Assembly (NCBI GenBank): GCA_943333125.1
Contig: CALQSB010000009.1
Location: forward strand, 1-64,000
Source: Chitinophaga pinensis
GTDB taxonomy: Bacteria; Bacteroidota; Bacteroidia; Chitinophagales; Chitinophagaceae
Direction of reading: 5' to 3'
Length of the DNA: 64,000 nt
The stretch's first letter is position 1, and each line of letters begins with the position of its first letter. This document shows, piece after piece, positions 8,744-17,652 of this stretch. Position numbers and translations under genes: made by a program. The notes under the pieces were generated by a model. It made no database searches and was not told the DNA's origin. It saw only the letters and a program-made list of their open reading frames with translations.

Positions 8744-11584
8744 ATGCCAAAAAACAATTCCATTCAATCGGTTTTAATTATAGGCAGCGGTCCCATTATA
8801 ATAGGACAAGCCTGCGAATTTGATTATAGCGGTACACAGGCAGCAAGAAGTATCCGCGAAGAAGGGGTTAAGGTTATTTTGATAAACAGTAATCCCGCCA
8901 CGATCATGACTGATCCTATGATGGCCGACCGTGTATATTTACTTCCATTAACGGTAGAAAGTATAGAGCAGATTCTGGAAGAAAATCAGATAGATGCGGT
9001 ATTGCCAACTATGGGTGGACAAACGGCACTGAATCTTTGTAAGGATGTGGATGAAATGGGGATCTGGGAAAAATATAATGTAAAACTAATCGGTGTAGAT
9101 ATAAAAGCGATAGATAAAGCGGAAGACAGAGAGAAATTCAGGCAATGGATGATTGAAATGAACATTCCTGTTTGTCCTGCTAAAATCGCCAATTCGTTTT
9201 TAGAAGGAAAAGAGTTTGCTCAGGAAATTGGTTTTCCATTGGTGATTCGTCCTTCATTTACGCTTGGAGGTACGGGTGGTGGTATTGTGTTTAAAAAAGA
9301 AGAACTGGATGAAGCGCTGAACAATGGCTTGATTGCCTCACCTATTCATGAAGTTTTAGTAGAAAAAGCAGTTTTAGGCTGGAAAGAATTTGAGTTAGAA
9401 TTATTAAGGGATAATGCGGATAATGTAGCCATCATTTGCACTGTAGAAAATTTTGATCCGATGGGTGTGCATACGGGAGACAGCATCACCGTTGCTCCGG
9501 CAATGACTTTATCAGATACTGCATATCAACTGATGAGAAATACCGCAATCGACATGATGCGTAATCTTGGAAACTTTGCAGGTGGTTGCAATGTGCAATT
9601 TGCTTTAAATCCTCAGACAGAAGAAATTGTTGTAGTGGAAATAAATCCTAGGGTAAGCCGCTCTTCTGCATTAGCGAGTAAGGCTACTGGTTATCCAATT
9701 GCAAAAATTGCAGCAAAACTTGCTTTGGGTTATAATTTGGATGAACTTCAAAATCAAATCACAAAATCAACTTCTGCTTATTTTGAACCTGCATTAGATT
9801 ACGTGATTGTAAAAATACCGCGCTGGAATTTTGATAAATTCAAAGGCGCCAATGATACATTAGGTTTCCAAATGAAAAGCGTAGGCGAGGTGATGGGCAT
9901 TGGCAGAAGTTTTGCAGAAGCGATTCAAAAAGCTTGTCAGAGTTTAGAAAATGAAGCAGTAGGATTGGGTTATTATGGAAAGAGTTTAATGCATACAGAT
10001 GAATTATTGGAGTATATTAAAATTCCAAAATGGGATCGGTTGTTTCGCATAAAAGATGCACTGATGGCAGGAGCAAGCATTAAGCGAATCTGCGAAAACA
10101 CGATGATTGACCGCTGGTTTATTTATCAGATTCAGAAAATTTGTGATTGCGAAAAACAGATTGCACAATATGATCTTAAAACTTTGCCCGAAGAATTATT
10201 ATTCGAAGCGAAACAACTTGGATTCAGCGACGAGCAGATTGTAAGAATCATGAGAGAGGAAAACAGCGAACTTTTATATGAGCGTAGAAAAGAAATAGGG
10301 ATGACCAGAGTTTTTAAAATGGTGGATACCTGCAGTGCCGAGTTTGAAGCAAAGACGCCATATTTTTATTCTACTTTTGAAAAGAAACAAATTTCAGGAA
10401 ATTTAATTTCAAATGAATCCATAGTTTCTGATAAAAAGAAAGTTGTTGTTTTAGGAAGCGGTCCAAACAGAATAGGCCAGGGCATTGAATTTGATTATTG
10501 CTGTGTTCACGGCTTGCTGGCGATTAAGGAATGTGGTTATGAAGCCATTATGGTGAACTGTAATCCCGAAACAGTATCCACAGATTTTGATATCGCGGAT
10601 AAATTATATTTCGAACCTGTTTTCTGGGAACATATCTGGGAAATTATTGAATATGAAAAACCAGTAGGCGTTATTGTTCAGCTGGGCGGTCAAACTGCAT
10701 TGAAATTAGCCAAGCGATTACAAGAAAAAGGCATAAAAATCATCGGCACCTCATTTGATAATATGGATATTGCTGAAGACCGTGGTCGTTTCAGTGACTT
10801 ACTCAAAGATCTGAGTATTCCTTATCCCAATTACGGAACAGCATTTAATACAGACGATGCCATAGAAGTAGCAAAAAAAGTAGGCTATCCTGTACTTGTT
10901 CGTCCGAGTTATGTTTTGGGTGGTCAAAGAATGCGTATCGTTATTAATGATGAAGAACTTGAAAAAGGAGTGTTGAGTTTGCTGAAACATTTGCCTGGAA
11001 ATAAAATATTAATTGATCATTTTCTGGATCGTTGTCAGGAAGCAGAAGTGGATGCCATTTTCGATGGTACAGATTTTCATGTGATGGGATTGATGGAACA
11101 TATCGAACCTGCGGGTATCCATAGTGGTGATAGCAATGCGGTGTTGCCACAATTTAATTTAAGTCCGCTGATTGTTCATACCATGGAAGAATATGCAGAA
11201 AAAATCGCAAGGGCATTAGATATTCGCGGTCTGATTAATATTCAGTTTGCAATAAAAGACGGGAATGTGTTTGTTATAGAAGCCAATCCCAGAGCGTCAC
11301 GAACCACGCCATTTATTGCCAAAGCATATCAGATTCCTTATCTTAACATTGCTACAAAAGTAATGCTGGGTGAAGCAAAATTGAAAGACTTTACCTTCAA
11401 AAAAAATCTAAAAGGATTCGCTATTAAAGAACCTGTTTTTTCTTTTAATAAATTCCCCGGCGTCAATAAAGAACTCGGCCCCGAAATGAAAAGTACCGGA
11501 GAGGCCATTCGTTTTATAAAAGATTTGCGCGATCCTTATTTCCGGCAATTATATAAGGAGAGAAGTATGCATTTGAGTAAATAA
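8744..11584 (+). CDS. carB: Carbamoyl-phosphate synthase large subunit, without the C-terminal allosteric domain
   Basis: Makes carbamoyl phosphate for pyrimidine and arginine synthesis from bicarbonate, ATP and ammonia delivered by CarA. With ATG at 8744 there are 946 residues. Two homologous ATP-grasp halves are visible, each opening with its nucleotide-binding phrase (GSGPIIIGQACEFDYSG near residue 14 and GSGPNRIGQGIEFDYCC near 570). The E. coli enzyme has about 1073 residues; here the protein stops after the second ATP-grasp half, so the MGS-like regulatory domain that binds UMP and ornithine is missing, as I recall for many Bacteroidota. The upstream in-frame ATG at 8714 falls inside the promoter element and is rejected. 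carA is not in the window. Confidence 0.96.
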   Translation: MPKNNSIQSVLIIGSGPIIIGQACEFDYSGTQAARSIREEGVKVILINSNPATIMTDPMMADRVYLLPLTVESIEQILEENQIDAVLPTMGGQTALNLCKDVDEMGIWEKYNVKLIGVDIKAIDKAEDREKFRQWMIEMNIPVCPAKIANSFLEGKEFAQEIGFPLVIRPSFTLGGTGGGIVFKKEELDEALNNGLIASPIHEVLVEKAVLGWKEFELELLRDNADNVAIICTVENFDPMGVHTGDSITVAPAMTLSDTAYQLMRNTAIDMMRNLGNFAGGCNVQFALNPQTEEIVVVEINPRVSRSSALASKATGYPIAKIAAKLALGYNLDELQNQITKSTSAYFEPALDYVIVKIPRWNFDKFKGANDTLGFQMKSVGEVMGIGRSFAEAIQKACQSLENEAVGLGYYGKSLMHTDELLEYIKIPKWDRLFRIKDALMAGASIKRICENTMIDRWFIYQIQKICDCEKQIAQYDLKTLPEELLFEAKQLGFSDEQIVRIMREENSELLYERRKEIGMTRVFKMVDTCSAEFEAKTPYFYSTFEKKQISGNLISNESIVSDKKKVVVLGSGPNRIGQGIEFDYCCVHGLLAIKECGYEAIMVNCNPETVSTDFDIADKLYFEPVFWEHIWEIIEYEKPVGVIVQLGGQTALKLAKRLQEKGIKIIGTSFDNMDIAEDRGRFSDLLKDLSIPYPNYGTAFNTDDAIEVAKKVGYPVLVRPSYVLGGQRMRIVINDEELEKGVLSLLKHLPGNKILIDHFLDRCQEAEVDAIFDGTDFHVMGLMEHIEPAGIHSGDSNAVLPQFNLSPLIVHTMEEYAEKIARALDIRGLINIQFAIKDGNVFVIEANPRASRTTPFIAKAYQIPYLNIATKVMLGEAKLKDFTFKKNLKGFAIKEPVFSFNKFPGVNKELGPEMKSTGEAIRFIKDLRDPYFRQLYKERSMHLSK

Positions 11585-11624
11585 ACTTCAGCGGGAAATA
11601 AAAAACCGTTTTCTAATTTAGCGT

Positions 11625-13724
11625 ATGCATACGTACCGCATACCTATATGGAAACAAGCGCCATTGATAAGAATAGTCTTATCAATGATTACAGGCATTC
11701 TCATGCAATTTTATTTTTCGGTTCCGATTAAGATTATTCTTTCATTTCTACTGCTGTCTTTTATTTTATTTCTTCTCTTTTATTATTTGCCGATTCGAGT
11801 TCGGTTTAAATTTCAGTTTGCTCAATCTGCATTATTAATAATTATCGTTTCTTCATTTGCAATGTTGTTGACCTGGAATAACGACTGGAGAAATAAATCT
11901 GAATGGTTTGGAAAAAAATATAACACTAATGATTTGTTGTTATTAAAAATAGAAGAACCCCTAACAGAAAAAAAACAGTCTTTCACCACAATTGCATCAG
12001 TCAAGGCCATTGTCAGATCTGGAAAAAGAATAAATGTAAAAGGAAAACTTAATTTAATTTTCAGAAAAGAAAATAATAAAATCAGCATTCGTTATGGCGA
12101 TCTTATTTTAATTAAAAAAACCATTCAGCCAATAAAAAACTCAGGTAACCCAGGAGCCTTCGACAACAAAAGATATCAGGCATTTCAGCAAATTTATCAT
12201 CAGGTTTATTTAAATGAAAAAGATTTCGCTGATTTAAAAATAAATGAATCCAGTACATTTAAACGCGTTATTTTTTCGCTAAAAGAAAAGACGCTGGAAG
12301 TATTGAAAAAAAATATTTCGACAAAAGATGGCTTGTTAGGCATTTCAGAAGCCTTATTGATTGGTTATAAAAATGATCTGGATAAAGACATCGTTTCTGC
12401 TTACAGTAAAACAGGTGTGGTTCATATTATTGCTATTTCTGGATTACATCTGGGATTAATTTATTTGCTGCTGTTGTGGATATTACAAAGAATGCCTGTT
12501 ATAAAAAGAAACAAGATTATTAAAGCCTTCATATTGATAATTTGCTTGTGGGTATTCTCCTTAATGACCGGAGCATCGGCATCTGTACTAAGAAGTGCGG
12601 TCATGTTTAGCTGCATTATCACCGGCGAAACAATAAACAGAAAGTCTTCTATCAGTAATTCTTTGGCTGCATCTGCATTTATTTTACTTTGTTATAATCC
12701 CTATTTTTTGTGGGATGTAGGTTTTCAGTTAAGTTATTTTGCAATCATTGGAATTGTGTGGCTGCAAAAACCTATTCTTCACCTCTTTGATTTCAAAAAA
12801 TATTTGCCCCTTAAAATATGGGAAATGGCAGCCATTACTTTAGCGGCACAAGTGATTACTTTTCCAGTTTGTATTTATTATTTTCATCAGTTTCCTGATT
12901 ATTTTTTATTGAGTAATTTGATCGCAGTACCACTGTCTACAATAATTTTATTTGCAGAGATTTTGCTTATTGCGCTTTCTTCATTTAATTTACTTGCATC
13001 TTATATTGGAAAATTTACAGAACAATTAATCAGCATCATGAACGAATGGATTTTGTTCATCAGTAAATTGCCTTTTTCTATCACAGAAAATATTTATGCA
13101 GATCTGCAAACGACAATAATCTTATATGCAATCGTGATTTTACTTTCAATGGCATTTGTGAAAAAAAATAAATTATATTTCAAATGGACGCTTTTATTTA
13201 TTATTTTATTTACGGCAACTCATACTATAGCAGCATTTAAATTGAATCATCAAAAAAAAATAATTGTATATAATATTCCTCACTACCGGGCTATTGACTT
13301 TATTCGTGGAAATGAATATTATTTTCATGGAGACCATTATTTACAACAATCACCAGATTTAAATCGATTTTATTTAACACCTACCAGAAATTCGATTTGC
13401 GTAAACAAAGCAAATAATAAAATTTCAGGTTTGCGTAACAATAATTTAATATTAAGTTTTTACAACACTAAAATTGTCATTGTGGATTCAACGACTCAGC
13501 TCAATTCGGATACGGTCAATTACAATACAGATATAGCTATTCTTTCAAATAATCCAAAGATTAATATCAATACTATTGCTCAAAAATTCCATCCTCATTG
13601 TATCATTTTTGATGCATCTAACAGTTTGTGGAAAATTGAAAAATTGAAAAAAGAATGTGAAGCGTTAAATTTGCCCTGCTTTTCGATAGTTGAGCAAGGA
13701 GCTTTTGTTCTAAACATTCATTAA
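11625..13724 (+). CDS. comEC: ComEC/Rec2-family DNA uptake channel protein
   Basis: Inner-membrane protein for transport of single-stranded DNA during natural transformation. 699 residues: two or three hydrophobic segments near the N-terminus (DUF4131-type region, about 10-190), then the Competence domain with the hallmark HIIAISGLHLGLI near residue 267 and GASASVLRSAVM near 313, in a block of about ten membrane segments to residue 520. The last 170 residues are a soluble tail that lacks the HxHxDH motif of the metallo-beta-lactamase domain found in many ComEC proteins. It begins 40 bases after carB and ends 38 bases before purH, so co-transcription is plausible although the functions are unrelated. 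Confidence 0.93.
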   Translation: MHTYRIPIWKQAPLIRIVLSMITGILMQFYFSVPIKIILSFLLLSFILFLLFYYLPIRVRFKFQFAQSALLIIIVSSFAMLLTWNNDWRNKSEWFGKKYNTNDLLLLKIEEPLTEKKQSFTTIASVKAIVRSGKRINVKGKLNLIFRKENNKISIRYGDLILIKKTIQPIKNSGNPGAFDNKRYQAFQQIYHQVYLNEKDFADLKINESSTFKRVIFSLKEKTLEVLKKNISTKDGLLGISEALLIGYKNDLDKDIVSAYSKTGVVHIIAISGLHLGLIYLLLLWILQRMPVIKRNKIIKAFILIICLWVFSLMTGASASVLRSAVMFSCIITGETINRKSSISNSLAASAFILLCYNPYFLWDVGFQLSYFAIIGIVWLQKPILHLFDFKKYLPLKIWEMAAITLAAQVITFPVCIYYFHQFPDYFLLSNLIAVPLSTIILFAEILLIALSSFNLLASYIGKFTEQLISIMNEWILFISKLPFSITENIYADLQTTIILYAIVILLSMAFVKKNKLYFKWTLLFIILFTATHTIAAFKLNHQKKIIVYNIPHYRAIDFIRGNEYYFHGDHYLQQSPDLNRFYLTPTRNSICVNKANNKISGLRNNNLILSFYNTKIVIVDSTTQLNSDTVNYNTDIAILSNNPKININTIAQKFHPHCIIFDASNSLWKIEKLKKECEALNLPCFSIVEQGAFVLNIH

Positions 13725-13762
13725 TTCATTTCAGATATTTTATTGAAATCTTTCTTATTTAT

Positions 13763-15280
13763 ATGAAAAAAATTAAAGCCGCACTTATATCTGTTTTTTA
13801 CAAAGAAGGTCTTGGCGAAATTGCAGAAACATTACATCAGCAAGGGGTTGCCATTTACAGCACAGGCGGTACCCGGGAATTTATTGAGCAATTTAATATT
13901 CCCTGTGTACCCATTGAATCCCTTACTGGATTTCCGTCAATCCTGGGAGGCAGAGTAAAAACGCTGCACCCATTAGTTTTTGGCGGCATACTGGGAAAAA
14001 GAAATGATGAAGTGCATTTGCAGGAAATGAAACAATATGAGATTCCTGAATTCGATTTGGTTATCGTAGACCTTTATCCTTTTGAAGAAACGGTAAAAAA
14101 CTTTGAAGGAAATATTACAGAAGACGAATCGCCTATTATAGAAAAAATTGACATTGGCGGTCCTTCCATGATCAGGGCAGCAGCAAAAAACCATCAGGAT
14201 GTAACTGTTGTAGCTTCTAAAAATGATTATCCATTGCTTCAGGAAATCCTTAATAATCAACAAGGGCAAACAACATACGAGCAACGGAGATTTTTTGCAG
14301 TTAAAGCATTTGATGTGTGCAGTCATTATGATAATGCGATTTCTAATTATTTCAATAATGCGTCTTTCATTACTCCGTTTAATAAAGAAAAAAGAATATT
14401 ACGGTACGGCGAAAATCCACATCAGTCTGCTTCTTTTTATGGAAATCTGAATGAGGTATTTACACAGTTGAATGGCAAAGAACTTTCTTACAATAATTTA
14501 GTTGATGTTGATGCCGCTATTCAATTGATAAAAGAATTTGATGCCACAACATTTGCAATCATCAAACACACAAATGTATGTGGTATCGCACAAGGTGTAA
14601 CCTTGAAAGCCGCTTGGGATAAGGCTTTGGCCGGAGATCCGGAAAGTGCTTTTGGAGGCGTACTCATTTGCAACACAGCTGTAGACATAGAAACGGCAAC
14701 AGCAATCAATGAATTGTTTTTCGAAGTGCTGATAGCTCCTTCTTTTAATGATGAGGCAATGACTATTTTAAAGTCAAAGAAGAATAGAATTTTACTTCAA
14801 TTAAAAAATACTTCATTTTCTACATCTCAATACAGATCTTTATTGAATGGAATTTTGTTGCAAGAAAATGACAATGGAAATTTTACAGATTGGAAAGAGG
14901 AAGGAGGACGCATTTCAAATGCAAATGAAAAAGAAGATTTAATTTTCGCCAATCTGGTTTGCAAGCACTTGAAAAGTAATGCAATCGCGTTAATTAAAAA
15001 CAAACAATTAATTGGAAAGGGTTGCGGACAAACAAGCCGTGTTGATGCCTTAAGACATGCGATAGAAAAAGCGCATCAATTTAAATTTGAATTGAATAGT
15101 GCGGTACTTGCAAGTGATGCTTTTTTTCCTTTTGATGATTGTGTGAAAATTGCACATGCCGAAGGAATCATTGCTTTTATTCAACCCGGTGGTTCGATAA
15201 GAGATGCCGATTCTATTAACTATTCTAAGGAAAATAATTTAGTGATGGTGATTACGGGACAGCGGCATTTTAAGCATTGA
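13763..15280 (+). CDS. purH: Bifunctional AICAR formyltransferase / IMP cyclohydrolase
   Basis: Catalyses the last two steps of purine synthesis: formylation of AICAR with 10-formyl-THF, then ring closure to IMP. 505 residues, slightly shorter than the 529 of E. coli. The N-terminal MGS-like cyclohydrolase domain (about 1-195) shows STGGT and GGRVKTLHP. The C-terminal transformylase domain shows RYGENPHQSA near residue 213, KHTNVCGIAQG (with the catalytic Lys-His) near 268, SAFGGV near 294 and QPGGSIRD near 475. It follows comEC closely on the same strand. Confidence 0.97.
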   Translation: MKKIKAALISVFYKEGLGEIAETLHQQGVAIYSTGGTREFIEQFNIPCVPIESLTGFPSILGGRVKTLHPLVFGGILGKRNDEVHLQEMKQYEIPEFDLVIVDLYPFEETVKNFEGNITEDESPIIEKIDIGGPSMIRAAAKNHQDVTVVASKNDYPLLQEILNNQQGQTTYEQRRFFAVKAFDVCSHYDNAISNYFNNASFITPFNKEKRILRYGENPHQSASFYGNLNEVFTQLNGKELSYNNLVDVDAAIQLIKEFDATTFAIIKHTNVCGIAQGVTLKAAWDKALAGDPESAFGGVLICNTAVDIETATAINELFFEVLIAPSFNDEAMTILKSKKNRILLQLKNTSFSTSQYRSLLNGILLQENDNGNFTDWKEEGGRISNANEKEDLIFANLVCKHLKSNAIALIKNKQLIGKGCGQTSRVDALRHAIEKAHQFKFELNSAVLASDAFFPFDDCVKIAHAEGIIAFIQPGGSIRDADSINYSKENNLVMVITGQRHFKH

Positions 15281-15318
15281 GCTAGATAGAGCTGGATAGG
15301 CTGGATACTGGATAAAAC
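15281..15318. repeat. GGCTGGATA-type degenerate repeat tract
   Basis: Tandem imperfect phrases of GATAGAGCTGGATAGGCTGG immediately after the purH stop. Related to the tract at about 8515-8573 and, inverted, at 51053-51076. Confidence 0.5.
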
Positions 15319-15328
15319 GGCGCTTTTC

Positions 15329-15358
15329 AGCAATGTCTCCTGAAAGGGACGTTGCGTT
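15329..15358. repeat. 30-bp dispersed repeat, copy B (overlaps EamA start)
   Basis: Exact inverted copy of 6634-6663. It contains the ATG at 15333 that opens the transporter frame, so the first eight or nine residues of that frame (MSPERDVAL) are repeat-encoded. Confidence 0.8.
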
Positions 15359-16322
15359 GGATAGAGCTGGCATTATTTTAAAAAAATCAATATTGAAAAG
15401 CAAAAAAGGAAATGGAAAAGCATATATCGCGCTAACGGCTACCTGCTTATTGTGGGGTACCACATGGGTAGCCAGTAAAGTGGCAGTTACTCAGGTTCCT
15501 GCTTTACAGCTAGCGTATATTCGACAATTTCTGGCGGGTTCCTGTTTTTTGATTTATTTTATGTTATTTAAAAAACATCCTTTACCCTCAATCAAAGATC
15601 TCAAATCTATTTTTGTGATGTCGGTATTAACAATGGTCTTCGCAAACGGCCTAAGTACTTGGGGTTTGAAATACATTCCTACTGGATTGGCTTCTTTGAT
15701 TGGTTCTTTATTTCCTCTGATTGTGGTTCTTATAGAATGGATTTTTTATAAAAAAAGGGATGTTTCGTTGTTGACATTTATTGGATTGTTTATTGGAATT
15801 GGCGGAGTAGGATTTGTTTTTTATGAAAACATGTTTGCCCATATAGATTCCAACTTTATTTTCGGGTTGACCCTTTCTTTATTTGCAATTGTTTCTTGGA
15901 GCTTAGGAACTATATTTTTATCCCGTCATCATTTATCTGTGAATCCATATTTTGGAATGGGACTTCAAATGATTATGGGTTGTGTCATGCTTTTTATTTT
16001 TGCAAATGCAACACATAATACCATTCCTCTTGCTTCAATAACCAGCCATTCGTGGTCTGCAATAAGCTACCTGGTAATATCAGGTTCGATATTAAGTTTT
16101 ATAGCTTTTATTTATTCTTTAAAAAGATTGCCTACAGCAGTTGCGTCTTTGTATGCATATATCAACCCAATTGTAGCGATGATAACGGCATCTTTTTTAT
16201 TAAAAGAAAAGCTCACGCTTACTATTGTGATAGGAACCATCGTTACTTTGATTGGTGTTTTTCTAGTTAATTTCAGTATTAAGAGAGATAAGGAAGATTT
16301 GATTACTGAAGCTGAGATATAA
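15333..16322 (+). CDS. EamA/DMT-family transporter, ten membrane segments
   Basis: Drug/metabolite transporter superfamily exporter. Up to 329 residues with two five-helix EamA repeats; the first helix starts at about residue 31 (YIALTATCLLWGTTW, typical of the family) and the last ends near 315. The only ATG before the first helix lies inside the 30-bp dispersed repeat, which makes the start uncertain; a TTG at 15393 is an alternative that would leave nine residues before the helix. The substrate cannot be told. It runs tail to tail into the next gene with a 20-base overlap of coding ends. Confidence 0.88.
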   Translation: MSPERDVALDRAGIILKKSILKSKKGNGKAYIALTATCLLWGTTWVASKVAVTQVPALQLAYIRQFLAGSCFLIYFMLFKKHPLPSIKDLKSIFVMSVLTMVFANGLSTWGLKYIPTGLASLIGSLFPLIVVLIEWIFYKKRDVSLLTFIGLFIGIGGVGFVFYENMFAHIDSNFIFGLTLSLFAIVSWSLGTIFLSRHHLSVNPYFGMGLQMIMGCVMLFIFANATHNTIPLASITSHSWSAISYLVISGSILSFIAFIYSLKRLPTAVASLYAYINPIVAMITASFLLKEKLTLTIVIGTIVTLIGVFLVNFSIKRDKEDLITEAEI

Positions 16323-17607
16323 AATTTACATACATTTCTTTCCATCCTTTGAATTGAGGATCGGTTCCCAGAAAATTATTATGAAAAATGGAAATAAAAA
16401 GTCCATTTACTTTTTCACACTCATTTTTATAATGATTTATTTCGCTTAAAGATTCTGCAGCATTTTGTTTTTGTTCATAATAGCTGTTGGCGTCCATAAA
16501 ACAGAATGGATACAATCGCAGTGAAGTTACTTTTTCTTCCTTCAGATTATACCAAAAAAAACTTCCTGCAAATGAAGCCCTGAATCCATTAATACTTCCA
16601 TAGCCCATACTGAAATCTTTATTGATTCCGGCTTTGATCAAATTCTCGAAAGTAGCAGGTAAGCTAAACTGAATGTAATGCTGGCGAGAAATGGATATTG
16701 ATTTATGTGCAATTTTTTCTAATCTGTTTTTCTCATAATTAAGAATATTAAGATAATTACTGCTCTTCCAGGATGGATGTAAACCAATATTATATTTTTC
16801 ACTATGCGCCTTTATTAAATTTCGCATAGAATGATTTCGTGGCGATACATTTTTATCATAACGACTTACTGATTTTGCAACCAGGAAAAAATAGATAATT
16901 TCAGATTTTATGTGTTGATGTATGCTGTCCATAAACTCATAAGCATCAAAAGGATCTTTCTTAAATCCCAGCATCACTTTAAATCTCTCCCAATCTGTAT
17001 TTTTAAGAAAACCGCCTATATTTCTAATTAGTCCTTTGTTTTTATATGACCAGGCAATATCAATATCATAACTTAATATTGTTTTGAATTGTGGAGTATT
17101 AAATATTAACTGTGGGAATTTTGATTTCAACGCCATTTTAAATTCTTCAATCCAAATATTAATAAGCGGCTTTTGTAGAAATCCATTCTTAAATGCTAGC
17201 GCATTCTCATGATGAAATCTGCCATAAGTATCCTTTACAAAAGGAAGGTATTCTTCATATCTGCTCAATAAATAAAACGAAGCAGCAAAAATATCAAAAG
17301 GAAAATCTGAATTTTCGCAATCAAAAAAAGCGGTAACCTGCTTTTTACCTGATTCAAAACTTCGAAACTCAACACATCTTATTTGCTGTTGATTGATAGC
17401 GTTTTCAAACAATAAAGAATTAGGAAAAATAGTAAATACCGAAGATTCAATTTTATTCTCAGAATAATTTATAATTACATCTTCATTAAAATTGAGTTCT
17501 CTCGAATTATTTATAATGAGGTAATCCAGTCCAAGCTGTTCTTTTAAAATAAAATGACAAACATATTCAAGACGCGCAGTAGTTTTATTTGAATAAATCT
17601 TAAGCAT
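16303..17607 (-). CDS. Polysaccharide deacetylase-like protein (DUF7033-type)
   Basis: Probable NodB-fold carbohydrate esterase of the kind found in Bacteroidota surface-polysaccharide loci. With ATG at 17607 there are 434 residues; the earlier frame start at 17637 falls in the terminator hairpin. Residues about 1-190 resemble the extra N-terminal domain of this family. The NodB-like core opens with LSYDIDIAW near residue 195 (a DxD-type metal site), and later shows NIGLHPSW near 289, with a candidate metal-binding His, and SISRQHYIQF. No signal peptide is visible, so it is either cytoplasmic or exported by another route. Neighbours give no pathway clue. Confidence 0.72.
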   Translation of the reverse strand: MLKIYSNKTTARLEYVCHFILKEQLGLDYLIINNSRELNFNEDVIINYSENKIESSVFTIFPNSLLFENAINQQQIRCVEFRSFESGKKQVTAFFDCENSDFPFDIFAASFYLLSRYEEYLPFVKDTYGRFHHENALAFKNGFLQKPLINIWIEEFKMALKSKFPQLIFNTPQFKTILSYDIDIAWSYKNKGLIRNIGGFLKNTDWERFKVMLGFKKDPFDAYEFMDSIHQHIKSEIIYFFLVAKSVSRYDKNVSPRNHSMRNLIKAHSEKYNIGLHPSWKSSNYLNILNYEKNRLEKIAHKSISISRQHYIQFSLPATFENLIKAGINKDFSMGYGSINGFRASFAGSFFWYNLKEEKVTSLRLYPFCFMDANSYYEQKQNAAESLSEINHYKNECEKVNGLFISIFHNNFLGTDPQFKGWKEMYVNFISQLQ

Positions 17608-17613
17608 AGAAAT

Positions 17614-17634
17614 AAAAAAAGCCGGTTGTCCGGC
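17614..17634 (-). terminator. Rho-independent terminator after lutB
   Basis: On the minus strand GCCGG-ACAA-CCGGC forms a five-pair GC stem and is followed directly by seven T. It lies 19 bases past the lutB stop and seven bases before the ATG of the downstream gene, whose own promoter must therefore lie very close to or inside it. Confidence 0.8.
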
Positions 17635-17652
17635 CATTCTAAAAATACAACT

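Noticed and set aside
10799-11150. Two minus-strand ORFs inside carB
   Set aside because: Shadow frames within a well-conserved coding region.
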